A stretch of DNA of 31,624 nucleotides from Streptomyces lydicus (GCF_000717345.1 NZ_JNZA01000059.1:1-31624); one strand, 5' to 3'; counted from the stretch's first letter, positions 22,761 to 31,579 are shown. Notes: generated from the letters alone by a model not told the origin. Numbers and translations are program-made.

Positions 22761-24074
22761 TCATCCGGCGGCGAAGATCTGCTTCTTCTGGCGTTCGATG
22801 TCGTTGACCAGGCCGTTGATGTCGTCCGGCTTGTTGAGGAACTGCTGGATCGCCTGGATCATCACGGTCGAGGCGAAATCGGGCCGGGTGTCGCGGTCCA
22901 TGAACTGGGATATCTGCTTGGCCCCGGCGACGAGTTGCACGGCCTTCTTCTGCAGCGGGGTGTAGGCGGCGGTGTCGGCGCCGCTGTTGACCGCGATGTT
23001 GTTGGGGTCGGACGCGAGGTAGATGTCCTCCGCGTGCGGGGTGGCGAGGAACTTCAGCAGGTCTTGCGCGCCTTCCTTGTCCTTCGCCTTCTTCGACATC
23101 AGGAAGCCGTCGATCGGTGCCTCGACCGCGTCCTGCCCGTGCGCCGGGTCGATTTCCGGGAAAGGGAAGAAGTCCAGATCGGCGCGGTCGGCGACGCTGA
23201 ACTGCTGGCCGGGGTGCGGCAGTCCGAGCACGGTCATCCCGGCCTTCTTCTGCGCGAGGGTCTGTGCCGCCTCCTGCCAGGTCCGCCCGTTGGCGCCTTG
23301 CTGGTGGTACGGCAGCAGCCCGCGCCACAGGTCGAATACCTGCTTGACCTGCGGGCTGTTCCAGGCTTTCTGTCCGCTCATCAGCGCGATGTGGAAGTCG
23401 TAGCCGTTGGCGCGCATGTTGAGATAGTCGAAGGTGCCCATGGCCGGCCAGCCGTCCTTGTCGCCGAAGGCGAACGGCACCAGCCCGTCCTTCTGCATCT
23501 GCTTGGCGAGTGCCCGGTACTCGTCGAAGGTCCTGGGGACCTCGTATCCCTTGGCCCGGAACACGCTCTTCCGGTGGAAGACGGCCCACGGATAGTAGTA
23601 GTACGGCACCAGGTACTGCTTGCCGTCCCGGCCGGTGGACTGCTTCTTCAGCGCGTCGGAGAATCCGTGGAAGTTCCGCCAGAGGTCGCTGATGTCGGAA
23701 AGCAACCCCTTCTGCGCGAAGTACTGCATGCGGTTTCCGGCGAACCACATGAAGACATCGTCCGGGGAGCCCTGGAGATAGCGGTTGATGTTCTCCTGGA
23801 AGCTCTCGTGATGGACGGTGTTGACCCGGACCGTCTTCTTGGACTTCTTCTCGTACGCCTTGAATGCCGCCGCGAACGCCTTCTTCGGCACCGCGTCCGA
23901 GGCGTTGGAACCCATCGTGACGCCGCTGGGGCCGCTGTCGCAGGCGGTGAGCAGGGACGGGAGGGCGACGGCCCCCGCACCGAGCGCCGCGCCCCTCAGC
24001 AGGGAGCGGCGGGACATCCGACGTCCTGCCGCTTCCCCGTGCGCCTCCGAGCCACTGAACGTTGACTGGACCAT
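22761..24074 (-). CDS. Extracellular sugar-binding lipoprotein of an ABC importer
   Basis: A 437-residue solute-binding protein of the carbohydrate (family 1) type. The signal region has SRRSLLRG (21-28, a twin-arginine-like motif), a hydrophobic core, and lipobox LLTAC with lipidated Cys45. The mature part shows expected lobes: VHHESFQENINRYL and SPDDVFMWFAGNRMQYFAQKGLL near the start, PYYYYPWAVFHRKSVF in the hinge area, and APIDGFLMSKKAKDKEGAQDLLKFL toward the end. ATG 24074 follows GAGGAGG; Met20 is an alternative but has no ribosome site. It leads the ABC operon and is divergent from the secreted GH27 enzyme, so its ligand is likely an alpha-galactoside or galactose. Confidence 0.93.
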   Translation of the reverse strand: MVQSTFSGSEAHGEAAGRRMSRRSLLRGAALGAGAVALPSLLTACDSGPSGVTMGSNASDAVPKKAFAAAFKAYEKKSKKTVRVNTVHHESFQENINRYLQGSPDDVFMWFAGNRMQYFAQKGLLSDISDLWRNFHGFSDALKKQSTGRDGKQYLVPYYYYPWAVFHRKSVFRAKGYEVPRTFDEYRALAKQMQKDGLVPFAFGDKDGWPAMGTFDYLNMRANGYDFHIALMSGQKAWNSPQVKQVFDLWRGLLPYHQQGANGRTWQEAAQTLAQKKAGMTVLGLPHPGQQFSVADRADLDFFPFPEIDPAHGQDAVEAPIDGFLMSKKAKDKEGAQDLLKFLATPHAEDIYLASDPNNIAVNSGADTAAYTPLQKKAVQLVAGAKQISQFMDRDTRPDFASTVMIQAIQQFLNKPDDINGLVNDIERQKKQIFAAG

Positions 24075-24113
24075 GACCCCTCCTCAGGGATGGAACCAAA
24101 CAGAACCGAACGC

Positions 24114-24152
24114 GAGTGGTGGGATCTCACTCCGAACAGCAGGTCGCGTCAA
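24114..24152 (-). promoter_or_regulatory. ABC-operon promoter with GAGTG-N9-CACTC inverted repeat
   Basis: On the minus strand TTGACG (24147-24152), 17 bases, then TGAGAT (24124-24129) is a good promoter placing the start near 24117, 43 bases before the binding-protein ATG. The inverted repeat GAGTG (24114-24118) and CACTC (24128-24132) overlaps the -10 and start site and may be an operator. Confidence 0.6.
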
Positions 24153-24192
24153 GTGTTTTGGCAGGCGCGGGCCGAACCGTTACCGCTCCTCT

Positions 24193-24209
24193 TCCAACAG
24201 ACTCCAACA
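24193..24209. promoter_or_regulatory. Direct repeat TCCAACA-N3-TCCAACA upstream of the GH27 gene
   Basis: Two identical 7-mers at 24193-24199 and 24203-24209 are spaced exactly 10 bases, one helical turn, about 80 bases before the GH27 ATG. Same-face direct repeats suggest an activator or repressor site; the cognate regulator is not identified. Confidence 0.4.
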
Positions 24210-24285
24210 AGCCCTACCGTAAACACTCGCCAGTGACAGGTACACGCCCTCACCCCACCTCTCCCGAAGTTGGAGGACGCGAACC

Positions 24286-26355
24286 ATGCGCGTGCATATC
24301 GGCACCATCCACCGGCGAGGTCACCGAAGAATCGTCGGAGCGCTGTCCGCGGCACTGCTGTGTACGGCAGGGGTCACCGCCCTGCCCGCCGCGGCCGACG
24401 CGCCCCGCACCCCGGGCACCATCGGCACCGCGCACACCAGCCGTACCGCCGCCGCGCCCCGGCTCCCCGACGGGCTCGCACAGACGCCCCCGATGGGATT
24501 CAACAACTGGAACTCCACCCACTGCCGGGCGGAGTTCAACGAGGAGATGGTCAAAGGCATCGCCGATCTCTTCCTCGCCAAGGGCCTCAAGGACGCCGGT
24601 TACCAGTACGTCAATCTCGACGACTGCTGGGCGCTGCCCACCCGGGACGGCAACGGCAAGCTCGTCCCGGACCCCCGACGCTTCCCGCACGGCATCAAGG
24701 CGGTCGCCGACTACGTCCATGCCAAGGGCCTGAAGTTCGGGATCTACACCAGCGCCGGCACCAAGACCTGCAACTCGGCCGGATTCCCCGGCGGCCTCGG
24801 GCACGAGCGGTCCGACGCCCAGCAGTTCGCCGACTGGGGCGTGGACTACCTCAAGTACGACAACTGCAATAACCAGGGCGTGGACGCCAAGCAGCGGTAC
24901 CGCACCATGCGGGACGCGCTGAAGGCCACCGGCCGGCCCATCGTCTACAGCATCTGCGAATGGGGCGAGAACAAGCCCTGGGAGTGGGCGTCGGACGTAG
25001 GACATCTGTGGCGGACCACCGGCGACATCAGTGACTCCTGGTCGAGCATGCTCGGCATCGCCAAGCAGAACCTGCCGCTGGCGCCGTACGCCGGACCCGG
25101 GCACTGGAACGACCCGGACATGCTGGAGGTCGGCAACGGCGGCATGACCGACACCGAATACCGCAGCCACTTCTCCCTCTGGGCGATGATGTCCGCCCCG
25201 CTGCTGATCGGCTCCGACCTGCGCAAGGCGACCCCGGAGACCTTCGAGATCCTGTCCAACAAGGACGTCATCGCAGTCGACCAGGACGCCCTGGGCAAGC
25301 AGGCCACCGTGCTGAAGTCCGACTCCGGCCGCTGGACGCTGGTCAAGCAACTGGCCGACGGCGGCCGCGCGGTGGCCCTGTTCAACGAGACCGGCCAGCC
25401 GCAGCGGATCACCACCACCGCCCAGGACGCGGGCCTGCCGCAGTCCGCCGGCTACCGTCTGCGCGACCTGTGGCAGCACCGCGACACCCACACCGCCGGC
25501 ACCATCTCGGCGACCGTCCCCGCCCACGGCACCACCGTCTTCCGCGTCACCGCCGACCAACGCTGGGCGAGTTACCCGCCGGCCGTCGAGACCGGCACCG
25601 ACCGCGCCCCGCTCGTCGAGGCCGGCACCCCGGCCGCCGTGCGCTCCACCGTCCGCAACCTCGGCGGCACCCCCGCCAGGGACCTCACCGTGACGCTCAA
25701 GGCCCCGCAGGGCTGGCAGAACAAGGCCACCACGCCCGCCACCGCCCGTGCCCTGGCCGGCGGCAGGACGCTCACCACCAGCTGGCGGATCACCGCACCG
25801 GCCGGCACCGCGCCCGGCGCTTACGACCTGCCGCTCACCGCCGACTACCGCGCCCCGAACGGCGAGCGGGCCACCGCCACCCTGCCCGGTACGGCGCACG
25901 TCGTGGTGCCCCCACCGGCCGGGACCGCGTACGCCGCCGACCTGCCCTGGCTGACCGCCGCCAACGGCTGGGGCCCGGTCGAGCGGAACTCCAGCGTCGG
26001 GGAGAGCGACGCCGGTGACGGCCGGCCGATGAGCATCGGAGGCACCGGCTTCCCCAAGGGCCTCGGCGTGCACGCGCCCAGCGAGGTCAGCTTGTACACC
26101 GGCGGACGCTGCTCCGCCTTCAGCGCCCGGGTCGGGATCGACGACGAGGCCGGCGACCGGGGTTCGGTCCGCTTCGAGGTGTGGGCGGACGGCCGGCTCG
26201 TCACCTCGACCGGCACGCTCACCGGTACGGACGCCGCGACGGCCGTCAGCGCCCCGGTCAGCGGAGCCGAGACCGTCCGCCTCGTCGTGACCGACGGCGG
26301 GGACGGGATCGACTACGACCACGCCGACTGGGGTGACGCCAAGTTCAGCTGCTGA
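24286..26355 (+). CDS. Secreted GH27 alpha-galactosidase with NPCBM domain
   Basis: A 689-residue exo-enzyme. Residues 1-38 form a signal peptide (basic HRRGHRR, hydrophobic core, alanine-rich cleavage region). The GH27 barrel spans about 60-345: PPMGFNNWN, NLDDCW (Asp112-Asp113, the pair seen in alpha-galactosidases), nucleophile Asp192 in YLKYDNC, and acid/base Asp247 in RTTGDISDSW. A beta-sandwich (about 350-430), a NEW3-type domain (about 440-540) and a C-terminal NPCBM carbohydrate-binding module (about 545-689, SVGESDAGDG, KGLGVHAPSEV, VWADGRLV) follow. It should release terminal alpha-galactose outside the cell; beta-L-arabinopyranosidase activity, known in this family, is less likely. 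The ATG follows ggagg. The importer is divergent. Confidence 0.94.
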   Translation: MRVHIGTIHRRGHRRIVGALSAALLCTAGVTALPAAADAPRTPGTIGTAHTSRTAAAPRLPDGLAQTPPMGFNNWNSTHCRAEFNEEMVKGIADLFLAKGLKDAGYQYVNLDDCWALPTRDGNGKLVPDPRRFPHGIKAVADYVHAKGLKFGIYTSAGTKTCNSAGFPGGLGHERSDAQQFADWGVDYLKYDNCNNQGVDAKQRYRTMRDALKATGRPIVYSICEWGENKPWEWASDVGHLWRTTGDISDSWSSMLGIAKQNLPLAPYAGPGHWNDPDMLEVGNGGMTDTEYRSHFSLWAMMSAPLLIGSDLRKATPETFEILSNKDVIAVDQDALGKQATVLKSDSGRWTLVKQLADGGRAVALFNETGQPQRITTTAQDAGLPQSAGYRLRDLWQHRDTHTAGTISATVPAHGTTVFRVTADQRWASYPPAVETGTDRAPLVEAGTPAAVRSTVRNLGGTPARDLTVTLKAPQGWQNKATTPATARALAGGRTLTTSWRITAPAGTAPGAYDLPLTADYRAPNGERATATLPGTAHVVVPPPAGTAYAADLPWLTAANGWGPVERNSSVGESDAGDGRPMSIGGTGFPKGLGVHAPSEVSLYTGGRCSAFSARVGIDDEAGDRGSVRFEVWADGRLVTSTGTLTGTDAATAVSAPVSGAETVRLVVTDGGDGIDYDHADWGDAKFSC

Positions 26356-26434
26356 AGCGAGAGTTGGGCTGACAGCAGCTGTGGCGCCGGGCGGGCCCGC
26401 GGGGCGATGGCTCCCGGGCCTGTCCGGCACCGGC

Positions 26435-28846
26435 TCAGCAGGTCGGCAGCCCCGGGATCGGCTGGTCGTTCGCCCCACCCTTCAAATAGACCACGCTGAC
26501 ATAGACACCCGCGTTGCCGCTGTCGTCATCGGTCTTGGCCCACCACACGTTCGTCCACTTCCCGTACGTCTCGCGGCGGCCCAGATTCGCCTGGCAGTAG
26601 AAGTAGTTGGTGCCCATGTTCAGATGGCCGGCCTGCTGGAACGACGCGGTGTAGGAGTTCGCGGTGCGCCAGACGTCGCAGTTGGTCTTGCCGCCGCCGA
26701 CGGACACGCACGACGAGGGGGCCGGCGTCGGATCGCCGCCGCTGCCGCCCGTCCCGCCGCCTCCGGACCCGCCGGAGGTGCCGTGCGCACCGCCCGAGCC
26801 GCTGCCGTCGTCCGTGCCGCCCTGCCCTCCGTCGCTCTGCCCACCCGAACTCCCGCCCGTGGCACCGGACTTGGGGTTCTTGGCCGTTCCACCGTCCGAC
26901 GGGCTGCCCGAGGCGGACGGCCCGGCGTCCTTCCCGGCGCCCGCTCCCCCGGCCTTGCCCGCACCGCCCCCCTTCGCCTTCCGCTCCTCGCCGTCGCCCT
27001 GCCCCTTGCCCTCGTCCTTGCCGCCGTCGGCGCTCGGTGCACCCGGGCCGCCGGGCGTCCCCGCGGGCGCCGCCGACCGGCGGCCGCCGTCCGCGACGGT
27101 CTTGCTCGGCCCCCCGCCGACCAGCGCGTAGGTCACCCCGCCGCCGACGGCGAGCACGGCCAGCACCGCCGCCACGGCGAGCGCGACCCGGCGCCGCCCA
27201 CGGGCGGGCAGCCGCGCGGTGTCCCCATCGGCGGAGCCGCCGCCCGGGGGCGGGTGCGCCCCGGTGGCACCGACGGGCGGACCGGCCACCACACCGGGCG
27301 GGTCGTACGCGGCCCCGGGAGCCGTGTACGAGAAGCCCGCGGACGGCGGGGAGACGGGGCCGGGAGCCGACGGATGTGGCGCGGGAACCGAGTGATGCGG
27401 AGTGGGAAACGAGGGCTGCGTGGCGGCGCCGGGGTGCGGGACCGGGTCGCCGGAGGGGGACGCTGCCGGGGGCTGCCCCTGGCCGCCGCCCTGCGCTCCC
27501 GGTCCGCTGACCCGGCCTCCCGGCGCGCCCCCGAGCCAACTGGCCGGGGGCGCGCCGGCGTCGGCCGCTCCCCCGCCGCCGGCACCGGCCTGCGGGCCGG
27601 CCCCCTGCGGCGACGGCGGCGGCGCGACCGCCCGGACATCCGTCGCCGTGAGCGGATGCGGCGCACCGGGCGCGGGCGGCAGGACGGGCTCGCGGCCCTC
27701 GGCGACCGCCTGAAGCAGGCTTCGGGCCTGCGCCGCGGACGGCCGGTCGGCGGGGTTCTTGGCCATCAGGGCGTACAGGACGGGAGTGAGCGGCCCGGCC
27801 CGCTGCGGCTCGGGCAGCGCCTCGGTGACGATCGCGGTGAGCGTCGACCAGACCGACGTACGGCGGAACGGCGCGCCGCCGCCCTCGACCGCCGCGTAGA
27901 GCGTCATGCCCAGCGACCAGATGTCGGAGGCCCGGGTGGGGTCCTGGCCCTGCGCCCGCTCCGGCGGCAAGTAGTCGAGCGAGCCGACCAGTTCTCCGCT
28001 GCGGGTGAGGTGGGTGGTCGCGCCGTCGCCGGGCGCCTCGATGCTGGCGATGCCGAAGTCGGTGAGCACCACCCGGCCGGCCCCGGGGCCCTGGCGGCCT
28101 GGGTGGTCCCCCCATCCCTCCAGCAGCACATTGCCCGGCTTCACGTCCCGGTGCAGGACGCCCGCCTGGTGGGCGGCGTCCAGCGCGTCCATGACCTGGG
28201 CGCCGATCCGCGCGGTCTCCCGGGGGTCGAGGGCACCGCGCTGCTCGAGGGCGTCGTCCAGCGACGGTCCGTCCACCAGCTCCATGACGATGACCGGCCG
28301 GCCGTCCTCGTCGATGACGTCGTGGACGGTGACCACGCCGGAGTGCCGGATACGGGCGGCGGCCCGCGCCTCGCGCTGCATACGGGTGCGCAGGTCGGCG
28401 AGTTCCGGGGCGGAGGCATCGGTGTAGGCGCGCAGCACCTTGACGGCGACCTCACGGCCCAGCACCTCGTCGACCGCACGGCAGACCACGCCCATGCCGC
28501 CGCGCCCGATCCGGCCCGTCACGCGGTACCGGCCGCCGAGCACCCGCCCGGTCAGATCGGCGTCCTGCCCCCGCCGGGGCCCGCTCGCGGCGGCCGCCGC
28601 GGGACCGGCTGGAGTGCCGGCGTCGGGAGTGCCGAGGGCGGGAGTGCCGGCGTCGGGAGTGCCGCCGCTCGCGGCCGCGGCATCCGGGGTGGCGCCCGCG
28701 GGACCGGAACCCGGCGCACCGCCCGCGGCATCGATTCCGCTCACACCGCCCGTACCGTGCGCGCTGTTCGGGCTGTTCGCACTGTTCTCGCTGTCCGCAC
28801 CCTGGGCCTCGTCCGCCCCGCCCTGCTCACGCTCCCCCGGTGTCAC
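26435..28846 (-). CDS. Membrane Ser/Thr protein kinase with extracellular Cys-containing domain
   Basis: An 803-residue PknB-type kinase. An unusual N-terminal 98 residues are low-complexity, with repeats of GTPDAGTPA. The kinase domain (about 106-385) has IGRGGMGVV, Lys136 in VAVKVL, HRDVKPGN (Asp234), DFG (263-265) and the PPER segment. A long Pro/Gly linker leads to one membrane helix (about 553-577), then a Gly/Ser/Lys-rich stalk and an extracellular domain (about 710-803) with Cys713, Cys723, Cys751 and Cys803, likely two disulfides; this domain is not a PASTA repeat and I do not recognise its ligand. It should sense a cell-surface signal and phosphorylate cytoplasmic proteins. GTG 28846 follows GAGGGG; readings further upstream have no support. 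Confidence 0.92.
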   Translation of the reverse strand: MTPGEREQGGADEAQGADSENSANSPNSAHGTGGVSGIDAAGGAPGSGPAGATPDAAAASGGTPDAGTPALGTPDAGTPAGPAAAAASGPRRGQDADLTGRVLGGRYRVTGRIGRGGMGVVCRAVDEVLGREVAVKVLRAYTDASAPELADLRTRMQREARAAARIRHSGVVTVHDVIDEDGRPVIVMELVDGPSLDDALEQRGALDPRETARIGAQVMDALDAAHQAGVLHRDVKPGNVLLEGWGDHPGRQGPGAGRVVLTDFGIASIEAPGDGATTHLTRSGELVGSLDYLPPERAQGQDPTRASDIWSLGMTLYAAVEGGGAPFRRTSVWSTLTAIVTEALPEPQRAGPLTPVLYALMAKNPADRPSAAQARSLLQAVAEGREPVLPPAPGAPHPLTATDVRAVAPPPSPQGAGPQAGAGGGGAADAGAPPASWLGGAPGGRVSGPGAQGGGQGQPPAASPSGDPVPHPGAATQPSFPTPHHSVPAPHPSAPGPVSPPSAGFSYTAPGAAYDPPGVVAGPPVGATGAHPPPGGGSADGDTARLPARGRRRVALAVAAVLAVLAVGGGVTYALVGGGPSKTVADGGRRSAAPAGTPGGPGAPSADGGKDEGKGQGDGEERKAKGGGAGKAGGAGAGKDAGPSASGSPSDGGTAKNPKSGATGGSSGGQSDGGQGGTDDGSGSGGAHGTSGGSGGGGTGGSGGDPTPAPSSCVSVGGGKTNCDVWRTANSYTASFQQAGHLNMGTNYFYCQANLGRRETYGKWTNVWWAKTDDDSGNAGVYVSVVYLKGGANDQPIPGLPTC

Positions 28847-28933
28847 CGTCGCCGATCCCCTCGATACCCGTATGTCTGCCTGTGCACCTGCGGCTGCTGC
28901 ACCGGTACGCCGTCGCACCTCAGGCGTACGGCC

Positions 28934-28964
28934 CGGTCGGCAACAGGCGCGCGGTCGGCAACAG
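28934..28964. repeat. 13-bp direct repeat between two minus-strand genes
   Basis: cggtcggcaacag occurs at 28934-28946 and 28952-28964 with an 18-base period, within the 149-base gap between the ROK kinase end and the Ser/Thr kinase start. On the minus strand each copy contains TTGCCG, a possible -35-like element, but no matching -10 is clear. Confidence 0.5.
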
Positions 28965-28995
28965 ACTAAGGGGCGCGCGGGGGCTCGTGGGGGTG

Positions 28996-29952
28996 TCAGG
29001 GTGTGGGCACGAAGGCATCGAGACGGGACTGTTGCGCGGCGGCCGCGGCGGCGCCCACCACGCCGGCGTCCGTCCCCATCCGGGCCGGTACGATCGTCAG
29101 CCCCGCGGTGAACGAGAGCGTGGCATAGTCCCGCAGAGCCGCACGCAACGGGGCGAAGAGCACCTCTCCCGCGCCCGCAACTCCCCCACCGATCACGGCG
29201 ATATCGATCTCGACGAGAGTGGCGGTGGCGGCGATCCCGGCGGCCAGCGCCTGAGCGGCCCGCTCGAAGGAGCGAACCGCTACCGGGTCTCCGGCACGCG
29301 CGGAGGCGGCGACGGCGGCGGCACTGACGTCCCCGTCGGGGCCCGGCAGCCAGCCGTTGGCCAGAGCCCGGCGCGCAATGTTGGGACCGCTGGCGATCCG
29401 CTCCACGCAACCGCGGGCCCCGCACGGGCAGGGGTCTCCGTCGAGGTCGACGCTGATGTGACCGATGTGCCCGGCGTTACCCGTGGGGCCGGGGTGCAGT
29501 CGCCCGTTGAGGACGAGCCCTCCGCCCACGCCCGTGGAGACCACCATGCAGAGCGCATTGGCGTGGCCGCGGGCGGCCCCCTGCCAGTGCTCGGCCGCCG
29601 TCATCGCCACCCCGTCGCCGACCAGCACGACCGGGCGGTCGCCGACGAGCGCCCGCACCCCGGCGACGAGCGGAAAGGCGCGCCAGCCGGGGATGTTCAC
29701 CGGGCTGACCGTGCCGGCCTGCGCGTCCACCGGGCCCGCGCTGCCGATACCGACCGCCGCCACCCGCGCCCAGTCCGGCCCCGCGGCGAGCTCCCGGACC
29801 ACCTCGGCCACCGCACGCATCACCGTCGCCCCGTCCTGATCGGCGGGCGTGGGCCGGGCGGCCCGTACGAGCAGTCTGCCGTGTGCGTCCACCAGAGCGC
29901 CGGCGATCTTGGTGCCGCCGATGTCCAAAGCTGCGCTGAGGTCCGTCTGCAT
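28996..29952 (-). CDS. ROK-family sugar kinase (glucokinase-like, altered sugar motif)
   Basis: A 318-residue ROK kinase. DIGGTKI (10-16) is the phosphate loop, STGVGGGLVLNG (139-150) the second nucleotide motif, Asp113 in VGDGVAM the likely catalytic base, and C175-x-C-x4-C182 the zinc knuckle. The sugar motif normally E-x-G-H reads H162-I-G-H165 within GNAGHIGH, so substrate preference may differ from glucose. ATG 29952 follows AGGAGA; upstream in-frame Met codons toward 30060 cross the shared promoter. It is divergent from the LacI regulator, with one palindrome between, and lies upstream of the Ser/Thr kinase on the same strand (149-base gap, so probably separate). It should phosphorylate a hexose or aminosugar. 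Confidence 0.9.
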   Translation of the reverse strand: MQTDLSAALDIGGTKIAGALVDAHGRLLVRAARPTPADQDGATVMRAVAEVVRELAAGPDWARVAAVGIGSAGPVDAQAGTVSPVNIPGWRAFPLVAGVRALVGDRPVVLVGDGVAMTAAEHWQGAARGHANALCMVVSTGVGGGLVLNGRLHPGPTGNAGHIGHISVDLDGDPCPCGARGCVERIASGPNIARRALANGWLPGPDGDVSAAAVAASARAGDPVAVRSFERAAQALAAGIAATATLVEIDIAVIGGGVAGAGEVLFAPLRAALRDYATLSFTAGLTIVPARMGTDAGVVGAAAAAAQQSRLDAFVPTP

Positions 29953-30011
29953 CGGTGTGGAATCTCCTGGTGGGCCCGGGGGCCGGGGTACCGGCCCGGC
30001 GTGAGAACGCC

Positions 30012-30051
30012 AGTCTTCCCCCGATTGACAACGTTGTCTAGAGGCTATGCT
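30012..30051. promoter_or_regulatory. Divergent promoters with LacI operator GACAACGTTGTC
   Basis: A perfect 12-bp palindrome with central CG (30027-30038), typical of LacI-family sites. Reverse promoter: TAGACA (30035-30040), 17 bases, AAGACT (30012-30017) toward the ROK kinase. Forward: TTGACA (30025-30030) and TATGCT (30046-30051) with a short 15-base spacer toward the LacI gene. The palindrome overlaps both -35 hexamers, so one bound repressor would block both genes. Confidence 0.75.
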
Positions 30052-30092
30052 CGACGCCACACCTCGACGCCGACAGAAACAGGGCCGTACCC

Positions 30093-31133
30093 GTGACCGA
30101 CACCGCCCGAGGCACGTCCCGCCGCTATGGCACCCGCCCCACCATGAAGGATGTGGCGGCGCGCGCCGGGGTCGGCCTGAAGACGGTCTCCCGCGTGGTC
30201 AACGGCGAGCCGGGCGTGACCCCCGACACCGAACGCCGGGTACAGGAGGCCATTACCGCCCTCGGCTTCCGCCGCAACGACTCCGCCCGCATCCTGCGCA
30301 AGGGCCGTACGGCCAGCATCGGCCTCGTACTGGAGGACCTCGCCGACCCCTTCTACGGCCCGCTCAACCGCGCCGTCGAAGAGGTGGCCCGCAGCCACGG
30401 CGCGCTGCTGATCAACGGCTCCAGCGCCGAGGACCCGGTCCGCGAACAGGAGTTGGTGCTCGCGCTCTGCGCGCGGAGGGTGGACGGCCTGGTCATCATC
30501 CCGGCCGGCGACGACCACCGGTATCTGGAACCGGAGATCACGGCCGGGATAGCGACGGTGTTCGTGGACCGCCCGGCGGGCCAAATCGACGCGGACGCGG
30601 TGCTCTCCGACAACTTCGGCGGCGCCCAGGACGCGGTGGCCCATCTCATCGCGCACGGCCACCGGCGGATCGGCTTCATCGGCGACCAGCCGCGAATCCA
30701 CACCGCACGGGAGCGGCTGCGCGGCTATCGCACCGCAATGGCCGCCGCGGGTCTGCCCGTTGACGACGCGTGGGTCTCGCTGGGCTCCACCGACCCCGGT
30801 CGGGTACGCGCCGCGGCGACCGCGATGCTGGACGCGCCGCAGCCCGTCACGGCGCTCTTCGCGGGCAACAACCGCGTCACCGTCACCGCCGTACGCGTCC
30901 TCGGTGAACGCCCGCGTCCGGTCGCGCTCGTCGGCTTCGACGACTTCGAACTGGCCGATCTCGTCCGGCCGGCGATCACCGTTGTCGCCCAGGACCCGGC
31001 GCGCATGGGCCGTACCGCCGCCGGTCTGCTCTTCCGGCGCCTCGACGGCATCATCGACCCGCCGCACCGCGAGGAGATCCCGACCCGCCTGATCGCCCGC
31101 GGCTCGGGCGAAATCCCGCCGACCGAGGACTGA
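30093..31133 (+). CDS. LacI-family transcriptional repressor
   Basis: A 346-residue regulator of standard length. The helix-turn-helix and hinge occupy residues 18-70: MKDVAARAGVGLKTVSRVVN, then VTPDTERRVQEAITALGFRRN. The periplasmic-binding-protein-like sensor follows: SIGLVLEDLADPFYGPLNRAVEEVA in its first lobe (read in parts), RRVDGLVIIPAGDD, VFVDRP, GHRRIGFIGD, and VALVGFDDFELADLVRPAITVV in the second. The GTG start at 30093 has only a weak ribosome site; 17 residues precede the DNA-binding domain. It most likely represses itself and the divergent ROK kinase through 30027-30038, releasing them on binding a sugar or sugar phosphate. Confidence 0.94.
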   Translation: MTDTARGTSRRYGTRPTMKDVAARAGVGLKTVSRVVNGEPGVTPDTERRVQEAITALGFRRNDSARILRKGRTASIGLVLEDLADPFYGPLNRAVEEVARSHGALLINGSSAEDPVREQELVLALCARRVDGLVIIPAGDDHRYLEPEITAGIATVFVDRPAGQIDADAVLSDNFGGAQDAVAHLIAHGHRRIGFIGDQPRIHTARERLRGYRTAMAAAGLPVDDAWVSLGSTDPGRVRAAATAMLDAPQPVTALFAGNNRVTVTAVRVLGERPRPVALVGFDDFELADLVRPAITVVAQDPARMGRTAAGLLFRRLDGIIDPPHREEIPTRLIARGSGEIPPTED

Positions 31134-31579
31134 GCGCACGAGACGGAGCAGCACCCCGAAAACCCGCGCCGCCCGCGTCACTCGCACGTCCTGCGCCACC
31201 CGCGCGATACGGCCGATGGCCGGGCGCCTCGCCGTACCGCACCCCACAGCTGGCGCACCGTCAACTCCCTTGCGAGCCCGCCACAACCTGACCTCATCAG
31301 CGCCCCCCGCCGTGGTCCCGATTCAACCCACGGCCATGCTCGCACGAGCCACTGACAACGCCGCGGGCCTGTGTGCGGCGACGGTGTACGACGCCCGCGT
31401 ACGCCCACCGTTCCGGGCCGCGGCGGGGCGCACCTCGGGGCGTACCCCGGGGGCGGCGTGCCCAGGCGCGCGGACTTCCCGAGGGCCCGGGCCGGGGCTT
31501 TGCGGACGCGCGTGACCCGTCCTCCCCGCCCGTCATGCGACTTCCGCACGCCGATGGTGCGGGTGTCCGAACGCACGCG
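31134..31579. other. Gene-free right flank
   Basis: About 450 bases after the LacI gene with no supported gene. Short open frames on both strands lack ribosome sites and have arginine- and proline-rich composition. No tRNA-like fold or clear terminator is visible right after the LacI stop. A 6-bp stem, CCGCAC with GTGCGG (about 31546-31563), is the only inverted repeat I note before the edge element. Confidence 0.5.

Noticed and set aside
21771..24065. Long plus-strand frame opposite the ABC permease and binding-protein genes
   Set aside because: It is an antisense shadow: the minus-strand readings show complete conserved domains, lipobox, EAA loops and ribosome sites.
26435..29425. Extension of the Ser/Thr kinase to 996 residues
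   Set aside because: The extra N-terminal part is antisense of the ROK kinase region in another frame and has no kinase-family content. GTG 28846 with its own ribosome site is preferred.
31216..31515. Small plus-strand frame of 99 residues in the right flank
   Set aside because: No ribosome site, biased Arg/Pro/Ala composition and no recognisable motif.
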